A program made the position numbers and the translations under genes. Source: Chytriomyces cf. hyalinus JEL632 (taxonomy: Eukaryota > Chytridiomycota > Chytridiomycetes > Chytridiales > Chytriomycetaceae). From it: a stretch of 64,000 nt of DNA. Within the stretch, counting starts at the first letter, position 1, and every line of letters begins with the position of its first letter. Of the stretch, positions 1 through 11,516 are shown piece after piece. The DNA lies in contig JAIWWG010000013.1 in assembly GCA_025435555.1 (NCBI GenBank), positions 62,001-126,000 of the forward strand, given 5' to 3'. The notes beneath the pieces are model-generated. The model had not been told where the DNA came from. It did no database searches and saw only the letters and a list, made by a program, of their open reading frames with translations.

Positions 1-2946
1 CAGTATCTTGGGGTTGCGTATCTTCCAGATGCCATTCCATCGACAAATTGGCTTGGACCAGGTTAAGATCAGAAAGATGATTGAATTTGCCACACTGGTG
101 AGGTCAGCAGGAGGTTTCTTGATAACAACCCCAGAACATCAGTTGTCCTTGAATTTGAAGCACCAAGAAATGAAAATGAGTGGTCAGCAAATCAAAGACT
201 CGCTTGGGTTATATTTCCTGTCACTTCAGTTTAAAGACATCGTGGATGAGTCTGATGCTGTCCTGTCTCATCGATATCAGCTGGTGTACGCTGTCGGAAA
301 TCATACCAGTCTGTCAGACGGATCATCACGATGGTGTATTGTCCACGTGATCTTGGATCTTTTGAACACGAATCCAGTCCTTCAGAATCTTTTGAGCAGC
401 GAATTTGTCATGAGGGACAGCGCAGTTGCAAAATCACAGTTCCAGTGCTTGCGGCTTGCTCCACACATTAAAGGCAACGTTAAGCAAACACGCTTCTTGA
501 CAGAATTGTCAAAGAGTATCATCCAGGCGTTGGTAGAAAATCCTCCGTACGAAATGACTTGGCTCAAATCAGCCAAAAGCGCGTTTATTAAAGCTTTGAT
601 TGTGTTTACCACAACACAGCAAACCACTCTTCAATGTCTTCTTTCGCTCCGTCAGCTTTCGCAACTCCAGCAGGCCCAAGTTCTCATGCTGCGAGGTTTA
701 CTGGCGTTTGGTCTTTTGGAGCATTGTTTGTCTTTGCGGCATGAAGTTGATTATGGCTTGGACACCCGCCGGAAGAAGCGAATGGCAGTTCCTTTCACTG
801 CTGTCAGCGTGCCTTCGGAGCGCGCTGAGTTCAGCCATCCGGACATTGTCATCCTCTTGACATCCCTTTCATTCTTCTATGTGGGTCTTACGAACGACCA
901 AGTCAAAGCGGCCATCAGCTTTCTCTTGACACTGGGTAAGTTTTTCCTTTGATGTCACCAACCAAAACAAGCTGAAAATTGAACAAACCAATTCTTACAG
1001 CCAAAGGATCGCAGGAATATTACTACACTCGATGGTTCCAATGCGTGCAATCTGAACTCACAGAAGATGAGGCGGATTCAATCAGCAAAGTCGAAAAGAT
1101 CGACTTGACCAATTCGTCGAAAGTCGAGCTGGTGTGCCGCACTTTCTCCAAATCCGCCAAAGTCATCAGTTTTTGGCTCGAGAAATGCGTGTTCCCAACT
1201 GACACGCAACACTACAGCAAGCGCATTGGTTCTTCTGCGTGGAATTTGGCATCAGGATCGCATGTTGTTGGATTTTCGGGGACAAATGACAATGCGCTGC
1301 TGCTGCCCGCTCAAGTTAATCAAGTCCCTTCTGAAGATGCGTCGCTCCGTGGCACCAATGGCATGATGATTGAGCGCATTGCTTCGAAAACGAAAGATGC
1401 GGTCTTTTTCCCAGCAGAAAGTATCTGGGACCGGCTGGCCAGTTATTGTGTTTCTATTGGCGCAGCAGCTTTGATTGATACAGGTTGCTTGTTGGCCGGC
1501 ACTTGTAACGCATCGTTTGCAAAGTCGTTACTGAAGTTCATAACACCAACGGATTCTCTACGTGGCATCCTTTATTTTGACATGAGCTTTGGCGACTGGA
1601 TGGTCCTTGACATTGAAACCAGCCACTTAACGACTGAATCTCAATCCGCAATCCCCGCAAACATGTGTTTTGTCATTTTCGACGATGCCCGGACCCGTGG
1701 GGTGGACAAGAAACTCGCGCCAGATGCACTTGCACTTGTCACGTTGGGGCCAAAGTTGAAGAAGGATAAATTAATGCAAGGCGCCGGTCGAATGCGGCAG
1801 CTGGACGCTGGACAGCGGCTTGCGTTTTGTGGCACGACCGAAGTTGAGCAAAACATCCGTATGCAACTGGTATTGCGCGAGAGTGAGGACATCGGCACCA
1901 CCCATATTTTACGATGGACGCTGATCAACAACACAAATGACCTGTCAGATGGGTTGCTTCAGTGGGCTGACCAAGGAATCCATTTTGAGTCATGTCGCTT
2001 AAACCAGTCAAAAGCGGAGGTGGATGAAGAGTGGGGCTTAAAAAGTCTGTATGCAGCAATTGACTCCAAAACCCATCTTCCCAGCCACGTTGAAGCGTGT
2101 ATTCAGTCTCGTGTGGGTGAAAGCTCGGATCTGTGCGATGCTGTTGCAAAACGCACGCGAGAACTTGGCCAACAAATCGAAGTGCAAGTCAAACACGACC
2201 AAGAATGTGAGCGTGAATTGCAGCAGGAGAAGGAGAAAGAAAGCGAGACAGAGGCACAAATTCCATCTCAAGAAGCGGTCTTGGAGCCTTCCTGGACCTA
2301 TAAAAGCGTGTTGACAATGCAGGCGTTTCAACCACCTGGATTCCCGACGCCAGTCCTGCCTCTGAAACAAGCTGCATCACTGATTGTCGACCTGCCTGAC
2401 CTGAAACGCGCAGATTGGAGCATCGCAAATGTTTGGGCCACGCAAAACTTTTGCACAACAGTTCTCTGTCAAGGCGCAAATTACCTCCGCTCTGTTGACT
2501 GCATGCTCTATTTTCCAACCTCCGAGCACCTTCTTCTTCTCTCTGAAAAAGAAGCAGACGGCATCTTGCGAGAAATCTGGAACTGTACCAACCAGAAATC
2601 TATTCATGTCACGTTGATCCATCTGAGCCAGCTGCGAACCGTTGTTCATGAATCCCCCACAGCGTCAACAACAGAGCCTAAAGAACTCCAACTCTCCGCT
2701 GGAAATACCATGCGAGTTCCACGGTGGGAGGAAAGTGCAGTTGCCCAAGTATTCAACGGAGATTCAAATATCACACCCGCAGTTGATTTGAGTGGGAGAC
2801 AAATGTCGCTTCTACTGAAAGTGTTTCTGGAAAAGTTGACTCGAGATCCTGTAGCGCGGGAAGCGATTCCAGATTTGGTTGCTTCGCGGGGCCGCTTTTC
2901 AGAGTGGGAGTTTTCGCAGATGAAAACTGTTTGCGAGCGGAATTGA
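1..2946 (+). CDS. DUF3638/DUF3645 giant protein, 3' part (5' end outside window)
   Basis: This is the C-terminal part of a very large protein of the DUF3638/DUF3645 family, a fungal and protist family linked to ubiquitin-type domains whose biochemical role is not established. The window opens inside an exon in frame 2, and the first readable residues (LRIFQMPFHRQ) lie inside a conserved family block. Near residues 245-290 comes the DUF3645 signature: DYGLD, RKKRMAVPF, then PSERAEFSHPD. One intron (936-1000, gtaag...cttacag) joins ...LLTL to AKGSQEYYYTRWF. Downstream blocks such as YSKRIGSSAWNLASG and QGAGRMRQL are also typical. Residues around 390-430 form a Glu/Gln/Lys-rich probable coiled coil. 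About 960 residues are visible and the full protein is probably over 2,500. Stop is TGA at 2944-2946, with AATAAA-like sequence about 70 bp later. Confidence 0.9.
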
Positions 2947-3113
2947 TCTCATGATCATCCATTCAACCAGTTGTTTTTGCGCTTTGCATTTTGCTGCCCA
3001 ATGTTGTCACTGAAAACCAATAAAAAAAAGCGATGTCAAGGCGGTTTCCTTCCTTTATTGCAGATTTGGTTTCAACTGTTCAAACCCTCAAAGACAAAGA
3101 AGAAAAGCAACAT

Positions 3114-5697
3114 TCATCCCCACTTAATAACAGATGTGGCACGAATATCTCTGCTTGATGCACCAATCAGTATTCCATATTCTCCTGCGACAAATTTCCA
3201 CCCTCCTTCCAACCAAACTCTCAACTCACGAGCTTCCAAAAGGATTTCCACAGTTACAGTTTTACCCACTTTTACAAAAGCACGTTCAAACCCTTTAAGA
3301 AGCTTTGGGGGCTCATCTGCAACTTCAGGAAACTTGACATACAACTGGGCAACTTCATGGCCATCATATTTTCCCATGTTTGCAATTTGAAACTTGACTT
3401 TCAATGAAGATTTTGGGTCTGATTTTGTTTGGCGAGAGACTTGCAAGTTACTGTACTTGAAGTCTGTGTAAGACAGACCATGGCCAAAGGGAAAGATTGG
3501 TGTGATATTGTGCTTGTCAGCGTGGCGATAATCAAAGTAGAGACCCTCCTTGTATTCAATCTGCGGAATGTTGTCCTTTGATTCGTAGACAACGTCAGCA
3601 GCGTACTCAGATCGGTCTTTGTGAACGGTGAACGGCAATCGACCACTTGGATTTGAATCCCCAAACAGAATATCCGCAATGACTGCACCCGTCTCTTGCC
3701 CAGGAACCAGCCCGTAAATTACAGCAGAAATGTTGGGATGGTTGATCCAGGGCATGTCAACGGCACCAACGGTATGTAAGACAACAATGGTGTTTTTGTT
3801 GGCATCTGCAACGGCTTGAATAACGTCATCTCCGCCGGCCCATAATTTCAGATCTTTCCGATCCCATCCTTCTCCAGAATTGGCCTGGAAACGTCGTGTT
3901 TTTAGAAATGTTTTTTGCATTTGACTTAAATGAAGCAACCAACCTGCTGAAAGACAATCGCAATGTCAGCCTCCTGTGCAACCTTTCTTGCAGGTGCAAC
4001 ATCCTGATTTTCAGTATACGACAAGACTTGCAAGCCCTTTTGCTTCTTTGCGCGCATCGTGATTCCTTCCAAAGGAGAGATGATGTATGGAAACTCACAC
4101 GTTCCCGAACCAGTTCCATGCGCAAGCGTTCCTCCTGCTGTGCCCGGCTCCACGTTCAGAATTCGAGGCAACCTTGCGTCTTCGCCAATGATGCCAAGCT
4201 TCAGATTTGAGGCAGTTTTCAATGGGAGGAGACGACGGTCATCTTTGACAAGAACAGTTCCGGCAACGCCGACGCGATGAGCAATGATGGCATTTTTTTT
4301 GAATTCGTAATTGTAGTTGTAAACGTTTTTGGGACGGTCGATCCATGCATTGAAGGTGTGGAGCGGAAAGTCAACATCTTGACGAAAGTGGTAGTATACA
4401 GTCAGAATACGTTCAACCATATCGTTTAAGCGTTCTTCGGGAATATCGGCAACGTCTAATCCGTCTACTGACAATGGGTCAGGACCAAGTGTGTCCCCAG
4501 CATTGTCGCGTCCGGCCATGACCATATCAGACGCGGTCAAGGAATAAGATGCAAACCAGTCTGTCATTACGAAACCTCGAAAATCAATCTCGGGTCCTTT
4601 GAGGATGTCGTTGATTAGATGGTTATTTGCGCAGGCATATTCTCCGTTGAACAAGTTGTAGCTGCACATGATTGCACCGACTCCTTCGCGAATGCTGATG
4701 AAACAAGAAAACTGATGAGCTTCTCTTCAGCTCCAAAATAAAATGACGATTAACTAACCAAGCCTCAAATGGTGGCATATAGATCTCCATTAATGTTCGC
4801 ATATCGACATTCGAGCTCGACGAAGTGCGAAAAGCCTCTTGCTCATTGGCAATAAAATGCTTGGCAGTTGCGATAACCCCTTTTGACTGAACTCCGCGCA
4901 CAATTAAGCTCGCCGATACTCCTGCAAGATATGGGTCCCCTCCTGGGGATTCCCAATTTCTTCCTGCGGCAGGAGCGCGGAAGAGATTCATCATTGGGCC
5001 GAGCTGCACACTGATTCCCCATTTTCGGAATTCAGTTCCCAGAACTTCGCCGTACTGAACCATCAGGGATCGGTCGAAAGTGGCGGCCAGGTTGACATGC
5101 CCCGGTAAAGCAGTGATGTTCTAAACTGAAAAGTGAGACACAACGTTAAGACACAGACAAAGACGGAAACTGTACCTCAATCATGCGGGGACCTACGGGA
5201 CCATCTTGAAGACAAAAGCCTTTGAACTTGATGTGGGGCTGGGCAGCTTTTCATTGTTGAAAGTGAGCTAAGCATCGGTGGATTGAACCAGTGTCTCACC
5301 GGTGACTCCTTCACATGGGCCGCCGCGTTCTCCGAGGCCTATGACCATGTACTTCTTCTGCGAGCGCGTCAGAGAATTGACGGCGTCCTTGGCGCGCACG
5401 TTCGCGTCGAACCACGGATGGTCCGCGCGCATTGGGCGGGAAACATGCCACTGCGCCGATACGTTCGCGTATTGCGGATTATTGGGTTTCATTGTGCGTG
5501 TCTCAGTCAACCAGTCAAGCACGCTGGCGCCACTCAGAAACAGTGCGACAAACGCGTTTGCGCTCTGAGCCCAAATGCATTAGAAAGCATCTCAACTGGC
5601 CAATCAAACTGCGTCTGCAACTCACGAGTACGGCGAGAAGGTAAAGCGTCTTCTGCGCGGTTTGATGCCTGCTTGGCTCAGTCGGGCTCTTGCTCAT
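3114..5697 (-). CDS. GH3 beta-glucosidase with N-terminal membrane anchor
   Basis: This is a glycoside hydrolase family 3 enzyme, expected to hydrolyse beta-linked glucosides. Six exons (5697-5626, 5564-5300, 5246-5176, 5120-4759, 4694-3944, 3884-3114) close in frame to 763 residues. The N-terminal catalytic barrel carries GFCLQDGPVGPR, ATAKHFIANEQE and the nucleophile Asp in FRGFVMTDWF. The C-terminal half has GLVPGQETGAVIADILFG and FPFGHGLSY, then a fibronectin-III-like end. Residues about 17-38 are hydrophobic but lie behind a 16-residue polar start, so this looks more like a type II signal anchor than a cleaved signal peptide. The enzyme is probably cell-surface or vacuolar. It is divergent from MAD2, with a 323-bp shared upstream region. 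The start is chosen as the first ATG before the hydrophobic segment. Confidence 0.9.
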
Positions 5698-6020
5698 TTC
5701 AAAGCAAATTTTGATGGCCCATCAAGCTGATTCAATTTATTCATGCAAGCAAAGTACGCAGACAAGTAGGTGCAAGATGCATTATGCGAGTACCTCTGCT
5801 TGCCGTGCAACATGGACGACACCAAGCAGAAAAGTTATTAGTCGAATGATATTCAACGGCTGTGGCTGTGATTTTTCAACAGAAAGAGAGGTGTATTCCA
5901 TCGCGGCTCTCTCGCAGAAGGCGCGAGGAAAGCTGTTCCTAACGGTGAGTTTCAAAATCGGACTGTCTGTTAATAATTCAGAAAGTCCTGGTCGGACACA
6001 AAATAATAATCGAAACAAAA
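5698..6020. promoter_or_regulatory. Divergent intergenic region between the beta-glucosidase and MAD2
   Basis: A 323-bp gap lies between two divergent start codons and must hold both promoters and 5' UTRs. I see no clear TATA box or recognisable repeat. A short open frame crosses it, but it runs into the MAD2 first exon in another frame and is taken as a shadow. Confidence 0.5.
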
Positions 6021-6887
6021 ATGGCCACCATCCAGAAACAAAAACAAATCACTCTGCGCGGGTCTGCCCAGATTGTAACCGAGTTCTTTGACTTTAGTAT
6101 CAACAGGTGCATCATCTGTCTCTGTCTGTGGCCAGTCGCAGCTCGTTGTTAACCGCATTCGAAAACAACCAGCATTCTCTTTCAACGTGCAATCTATCCA
6201 CCCGAAGACTTTAAAGTCGTAAAGCGATACGGCTTGAACCTGGTATGCCTTCTTTCTTGTATCTTGCGTGCCGACGTCTCCGAATATCCGATCAGACTCA
6301 AACTCTTTGTTTATGAAAACAGCTCGTGAACTCAGATCATGCGGTCCAAAACTATCTGAAGCAAATCATGTCTCAAATTGAGCGTACGCTATCTGCCATT
6401 TTATCCTGTTTTTTTTTTTTTTTTTTTTTTGTTAACATGTCTTTGTTGTGCAGGATGGATTCTCGCCCGTGCCATCTCAAAACTCGTCCTCGTTATCACG
6501 TCCCTGGAAACGCGTCAAGTCCTCGAACGCTGGCAATTTAACATCCACTTGGAATCCCCCGCTCAACCTTCAACATCCTCCACCACCACCACGCTTAAAC
6601 CTGCAAAAGTGCAACCAGCACAAGCTTCTCAAAAAACTGAAAAAGAAATCCACGCCGAAATTGCAGCAATCATGCGCCAAATTACTGCCAGTGTGTCGTT
6701 CTTGCCCATGATGACTGAACCATGCACGTTCAATGTGTTGTCGTACACTGACCAGGATGCAGAGGTGCCAGCGACCTGGATTGACAGTGACGCGAAAATG
6801 ATTTCGAACGCGGAGCAGGTGAAACTGAGAAGTTTCTCAACAAGCGTTCACAAGGTGGATGCACTTGTTGCATATCGACTGGATTGA
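6021..6887 (+). CDS. MAD2: Spindle checkpoint HORMA protein MAD2
   Basis: MAD2 is the HORMA-domain protein that binds CDC20 and MAD1 at unattached kinetochores and delays anaphase. Four exons (6021-6106, 6173-6242, 6323-6383, 6454-6887) give 216 residues, close to the usual 200-210. Diagnostic blocks in order are ITLRGSAQIVTEFFDFSIN, AIYPPEDFKVVKRYGL, LERWQFNIHLE, KEIHAEIAAIMRQITASVSF and, at the end, the safety-belt region with STSVHKVDALVAYRLD. A Ser/Thr/Pro-rich insertion sits between the LERWQFNIHLE block and the KEIHAEI helix. Intron 3 carries a pure T run of about 20 bases (6411-6430). Protein length and block order leave little doubt about the assignment. Confidence 0.96.
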
Positions 6888-7126
6888 GAAATTTTCAAAC
6901 TGTGGAAATGACCGTGACTGCAAAGTTGGGGACAAGCGACTTTTTCTGCGCGAAACCGTTAAAATAAATATGTTTAAAACGCAAGAGGTCCATATTCATA
7001 TTTTGTAAGAGGTGGCAGTTATGTCTTTGTAAAAAAATTCACACAAAAGGCATCCAAAGAAGTGAAAAAAGGAAACGAAGAAAAGAAATGCGTCCGTGAG
7101 GCAGGCGACTGTTCACAACTGCCAAT

Positions 7127-9571
7127 TTACTTTTTCTTGACATCTTCTTCAGTTGGAGAAAAGATGCTTGTCGGCTTCTCGCTGATTTTCAACTCGGGAG
7201 ATAGAACTTGAGGACGCACCAAGCGTGGCTTGTCGACAAAATCTGTTCCGTAGTATACAATGGCACGTTGAGATGCCACCACAACACTAATCCAGAATAG
7301 CAGAGCGAGCACGTAGTAAAAGGCGGAATCTAATGACGCAAAAAATATCAGAGTCAGACCAAACGGATGCACGGATTACTTAACACAAAACAACTTACAA
7401 TGGAACATAATCAGAGTGATCAAAAACATAAACACTCCAAGAGTCATCAAAGCAGGCAGAACAATGTATCTGGTTGGTCGGTTTTCCAACTCAAACGGAG
7501 AAGTCGCAAGGGCATTGACGTGATAGTTGCCCAGAAATAGATCAAAAGAGTCCTACGGGCACAAGAAATAGTGCCATATCAACACCAACTTATTATTAGA
7601 ATAAAAAGTCACCCACCTGACGCTCGCCGTCAAAAAAGTTGTTCTTGACATAGCGCACAATAGAGTTATTCAGATCATTGAGAACACCTGCAGGGCTGCG
7701 CTTGCCGGTTCTTGTAAAATCGGTTTTGAGCGCTCCAGTTCCGGTGTACACAAGACTGATGGCGTCGGCATGGTCTGCCCACAAGTTTTTAAACGCTAGT
7801 TCAAATTCAGGTTCAACAACGCCAGTTCCACCAAGAATGTCTTGCAGCTGCATGGGAATCACCCTGCGCGCAAGCATACTTTGAACAACGTTGGTGCGAT
7901 CGAGGCAGTCTTTGAATCACCAGAGAAAGAATACGCATTCAAGTTAATGCGGGAAGCTAACAGGGAAAGATGGCGAAAAAAAAACAAGGTTACCCATGCA
8001 GTTTGTCCGAACAACTGAAGATTGCTTTCTCAACGAATGCACGGAAACATCCCCGGAACCAGGAGCCGTAACAACCCCATTTGCGACACAGTATCCTTGC
8101 ACAATCAAGTCGGCTTCAATTTCAGCAACAAGTTTTTCAATTCGGTCCCATCTGTTGCCTTTGCATTCGTGGTGAAAATCAAAGTGCAAATAACGCACTT
8201 GTGGGTCGTTGAGTTGTGCATTCAAGTTGGACCATGTTTCAGAGAGACGAGCCTCGTAGCCCTTTTTGTTGATGAGGTTCACTGCAATTTGTGGCCCATA
8301 CTGCGCAATTTGATTGTTGAAGTGCTTTTTGAACGATTGAAACTGAGTAATAAAGAAACAAATTAATTCAAAGACGAAGTGAGGGCACAGAGAAACACAA
8401 GCAAGGAGAAGGTTACCGAAGCTGCTCCATCATGAATGACCATCTTTGGCTGGTATTTCACATTGATTTGCTGCTCCCAGAACAAAGGAATAGATCCACG
8501 TGTTTGCACATATGAGGCCACTTTTTCAACACCATCATCGCTGGTTGTCATCAGAATCTGCTCAGTTTCAACATTGTTGGCAACATTGCCATCCACATCG
8601 ACACCACGAGTATTGTATCGAGTTCCTGCGCGGAATTTGCTTCTACGGGAAATGATTCCTAGAGACACACGCTTCGAGTTGTATGACAAGTGCTTAAACT
8701 CCATGAACCCGCAAACGAGAGGAAGAATGAAGGCGCCAATGTCCGTTTCGGGATGCGATTTGGACAAATTGATGAGTGGGGTTTGAAGATTCTTGTTCCA
8801 AAAGAAACGTTCATCGGCCTAGGATAAGCGCAAGTAAAGTTGAGAAAGAGGGAAATTCGAATAAAATTGTTCAGCACTTAAGGTACCTGCTCCCACAGAG
8901 ACTGCTTTACGAGCGCGGGATCTGCGAGCCTCTGGATATTCCTGGTGATGTCAGCCTGGTACGAAAAGTACCAGAATCCATTGCCAAGAAGGGAATCCAG
9001 CATTCCAAGATACACGTGGTCGTCCCTTTGCTGAATTGCAGTCAAAGAGAGAGACCCGTTTTTCGAGATGGGCACAATTTTGTGAGCAGTGAGTTTGTAA
9101 ATGTCGTTGCCCAGAATCTTCGCAACTTTCTGTCTGTTGGTGACGAGAATGAGGTGGTCACCTGCATCTCAGCAATTTTTAGCTAAGCTGATGGTTGCAT
9201 GGATCAAGAGAGTTATGACCGTACCCGCATTTAGGGTGACGATACCAATGATCCCATACACTGAGTCACGCTCCTCCTGGGCGAGAGTTGGTGCTGGCGG
9301 GGTGTCGATACGAATTGGTGCCAAAGAGGGCGTCGAAGTGCGACCAAACACAAGAGAGTGGCGCTGCACGGCTGCATTTGCGTATCTTCAAAGCGGGATG
9401 AGAGAAGATGTCCAAAGGGGAAATGGGAGTGTCAAAAGAGAGTCGTTGGATTTAGAAGAGAAGAGGAATTTGAACGAAAGGATGGCTCATCGCTACTCAC
9501 ACAGGTTCGAGCGTAAACGAGTCGCTGGACTGATACAGCGACAAGGTGTCGTGCACGCGGACTGTGCTCAT
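7127..9571 (-). CDS. SAC1: SAC1 phosphoinositide phosphatase
   Basis: SAC1 is an ER/Golgi membrane phosphatase that removes phosphate from PtdIns(4)P and other monophosphoinositides. Eight exons (9571-9501, 9385-9225, 9161-8887, 8818-8417, 8342-7994, 7909-7617, 7552-7399, 7329-7127) sum to 635 residues, near the yeast (623) and human (587) lengths. The Sac domain shows FWYFSYQADITRNIQR, then ALVCGF-like PLVCGFMEFKH and SRRSKFRAGTRYNTRG. The catalytic CX5R motif (RTNCMDCLDRTN) is assembled exactly across the 7994/7909 splice. Two hydrophobic segments near residues 540-560 and 575-595 are the expected C-terminal membrane hairpin, and the protein ends in KKK, a possible ER-retrieval signal. It is one of the best-supported models in the window. 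Confidence 0.95.
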
Positions 9572-9881
9572 TACGATGTTTTTATATTGGATGGCTTTTT
9601 AAATATAGACAGCATTGACAGTCAGAGTTTTGGTGGCGTTGAAACTAAGTGCCTTTCCGGGTAGCAGAACTGCAGGAAAGGACAGATAGGCCATAAAGCG
9701 ATTTCGAAGCTATGCAGCTGGGTCTCATAAGAGGGCAAACGGTTCATCAACGCTGAAAACGACGAAGCGAATGAATGCCTGCATACGCATTGCGCAGAAG
9801 CACATTGGGATTGGTGATCCATCCCAGAGACACTCGGCTTCTATAACAATTGGGGACGGTCGTTGTTTTTATTGCCGGCAT
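9572..9881. promoter_or_regulatory. Intergenic region between SAC1 and the CATIP-like gene
   Basis: A 310-bp gap separates the SAC1 start from the stop of the next minus-strand gene. It should hold the SAC1 promoter and the 3' UTR of the upstream gene. I see no recognisable motif or gene in it. Confidence 0.4.
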
Positions 9882-11303
9882 TCAGGGTTTCGTCAACCAA
9901 GTTTGCGTGAATTCAAAAACATTTGCAGGCTTCTTTTGAAGCATGAGCTGTATGTAATCTGCCAATATCTCTTTCAGTTCTGGATGCTGGGCAATGTACT
10001 CGTTGTGTGCCTTCTTCATCTCGGCCTTCATATGAAGAAACAGGTTAGCCAAACGCAGCAACAGATATTCATGCTCTCACCTTGCGCTGCTTAAATTCAG
10101 AAATCAACTCCACGTTTCCATCGAACTGATCGTGTCCCAGCATTTTGCTTGAAGCAATGGCAACAGCAGTATCGGCTTCCAGAAGTAGCGTGTGTTTAAC
10201 ACTTTAGTAAGGCATTCTTGACCATGACTTGGTTTATGCTTTCGCAGTGTCTCTCACCTTTCAGGATACCGCCAACCTTTTCTGCGTACCAATCCCTATT
10301 GTAAAATCCTCCGGTTCCTTGCAAGTATACGCACGCGCCATCCTTCACGTGTTTCGCTTCTGCTTCCCATCCTTGGATTGCTTTGTCCATCCCATCGTCC
10401 AGAGAAATAGCCTTGTGCACAATGGCATTGAACGACAGATCAAACTCCTTTGTCATGAATCCGTCCTCTTGTTTTGATTCATTTCTTTGATTCTCCGGAT
10501 TGATTGAGGAGCTTCTTCGGTTAGCTGAAGCCGATGCAGGTGTACCCCCTCTTCCTGTTGAAACTGTCATTTTGATGCGCGTGAGCGGCTCTAGGAGCAT
10601 GTTTCCTTCTTGTGATCCAGCCGACTCTGGTGCTGTCCTTTTGTCCGCCTCCAGCATATCCACCTGGTACGTAATCTTGAACAGAGCCTGCTGAAAATAC
10701 CGCTGAGCTACTATGGTGCTTTCACCTTCCATCGATGCTAACAAACGCATCAACACGAGTTCTGAGCCGTTAAAAACGGGCTGAGACTGATCTCTCGAAA
10801 GTGAAATCCGCGTTTCAGAGGGATCCTCAAATCCAGTTACGGACTCGGTCACTGTCATGGAATCATCAGCCTCATCGTCCCGCACAGCTTCCACGATTCG
10901 CTCATGGCCGGCTGCCGACGAGCCGCTGCAGGTAACGCACTGCACAGTTTCGGTAAGAGTTTCAAGATGGGCGTTCACGTACGCCGAGAGTGTCCAAGTG
11001 ACACGCCCGCTGTTCGCGTTTGAGTTGTTGCCAGTGGCGGGGATTGAATATTCGCGAAAGACGCTGATAAAATAGCACGGCGTGCTTTTGAATTTTGCAG
11101 CACTGATGTCAGTTTTCTGGTGTCCAATCGGTTGCTGCGTAATTGCATCATTGAGGATGAGGTCGTCAATGAAGCAGAGATCTGGAATCAGGCTTCCTGT
11201 GACGCAAGATACCCTGTTAACTCATTGCTTCCCTCTCTTATTTTGCACATCATAGTTTACCTTTGAAGCTTTTGGATTGGAGGAGTTCTTGTATGGTGAG
11301 CAT
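9882..11303 (-). CDS. CATIP-like ciliogenesis protein
   Basis: Four exons (11303-11261, 11196-10258, 10175-10081, 10025-9882) close in frame to 406 residues, close to human CATIP (387). CATIP (C2orf62) interacts with TTC17, acts in actin-dependent ciliogenesis and is needed for sperm flagella. The clearest match is the C-terminal tail: a charged helix (EFKQRKAEMKKAHNEYIAQ), then HPELKEILADYIQLMLQKKP and NVFEFTQTW. This parallels the RIIa-like end of CATIP (HPE..LI.DFL.FLLLR.PE.V..FA). The N-terminal ELLQSKSFKGS and DLCFIDDLIL region fits the family's start. The middle (about residues 80-330) is a poorly conserved domain with a Ser/Asn-rich insertion. The assignment rests mainly on the tail and the length, so another RIIa-tail ciliary protein is possible. 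Its presence argues for a motile flagellum. Confidence 0.6.
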
Positions 11304-11516
11304 GCTGATATAAATTTTGACAATTTTGTTTTGGAACGGAGAGAACAAACAAGGCCCATGTTTGACATTGCGCAGATTCACGCGGACATTTCTTGTACAT
11401 TCAAGCGCGACCGTGTCGGGAGGATACACCTGAGACTGGCGAGTTTCATCGCGTATCTCTCACCCATCCAGAACTGTGATTACCCCCACCTATGTTCATT
11501 CCAACCGTATATCCTG

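Noticed and set aside
1641-2649. Several minus-strand open frames of 70-110 residues inside the DUF3638 gene
   Set aside because: They overlap a clearly conserved plus-strand protein and lack their own homology or splice logic; they are shadow frames.
6411-6430. Pure T run as a possible terminator
   Set aside because: It sits inside MAD2 intron 3 just before the acceptor region and is better read as a polypyrimidine stretch.
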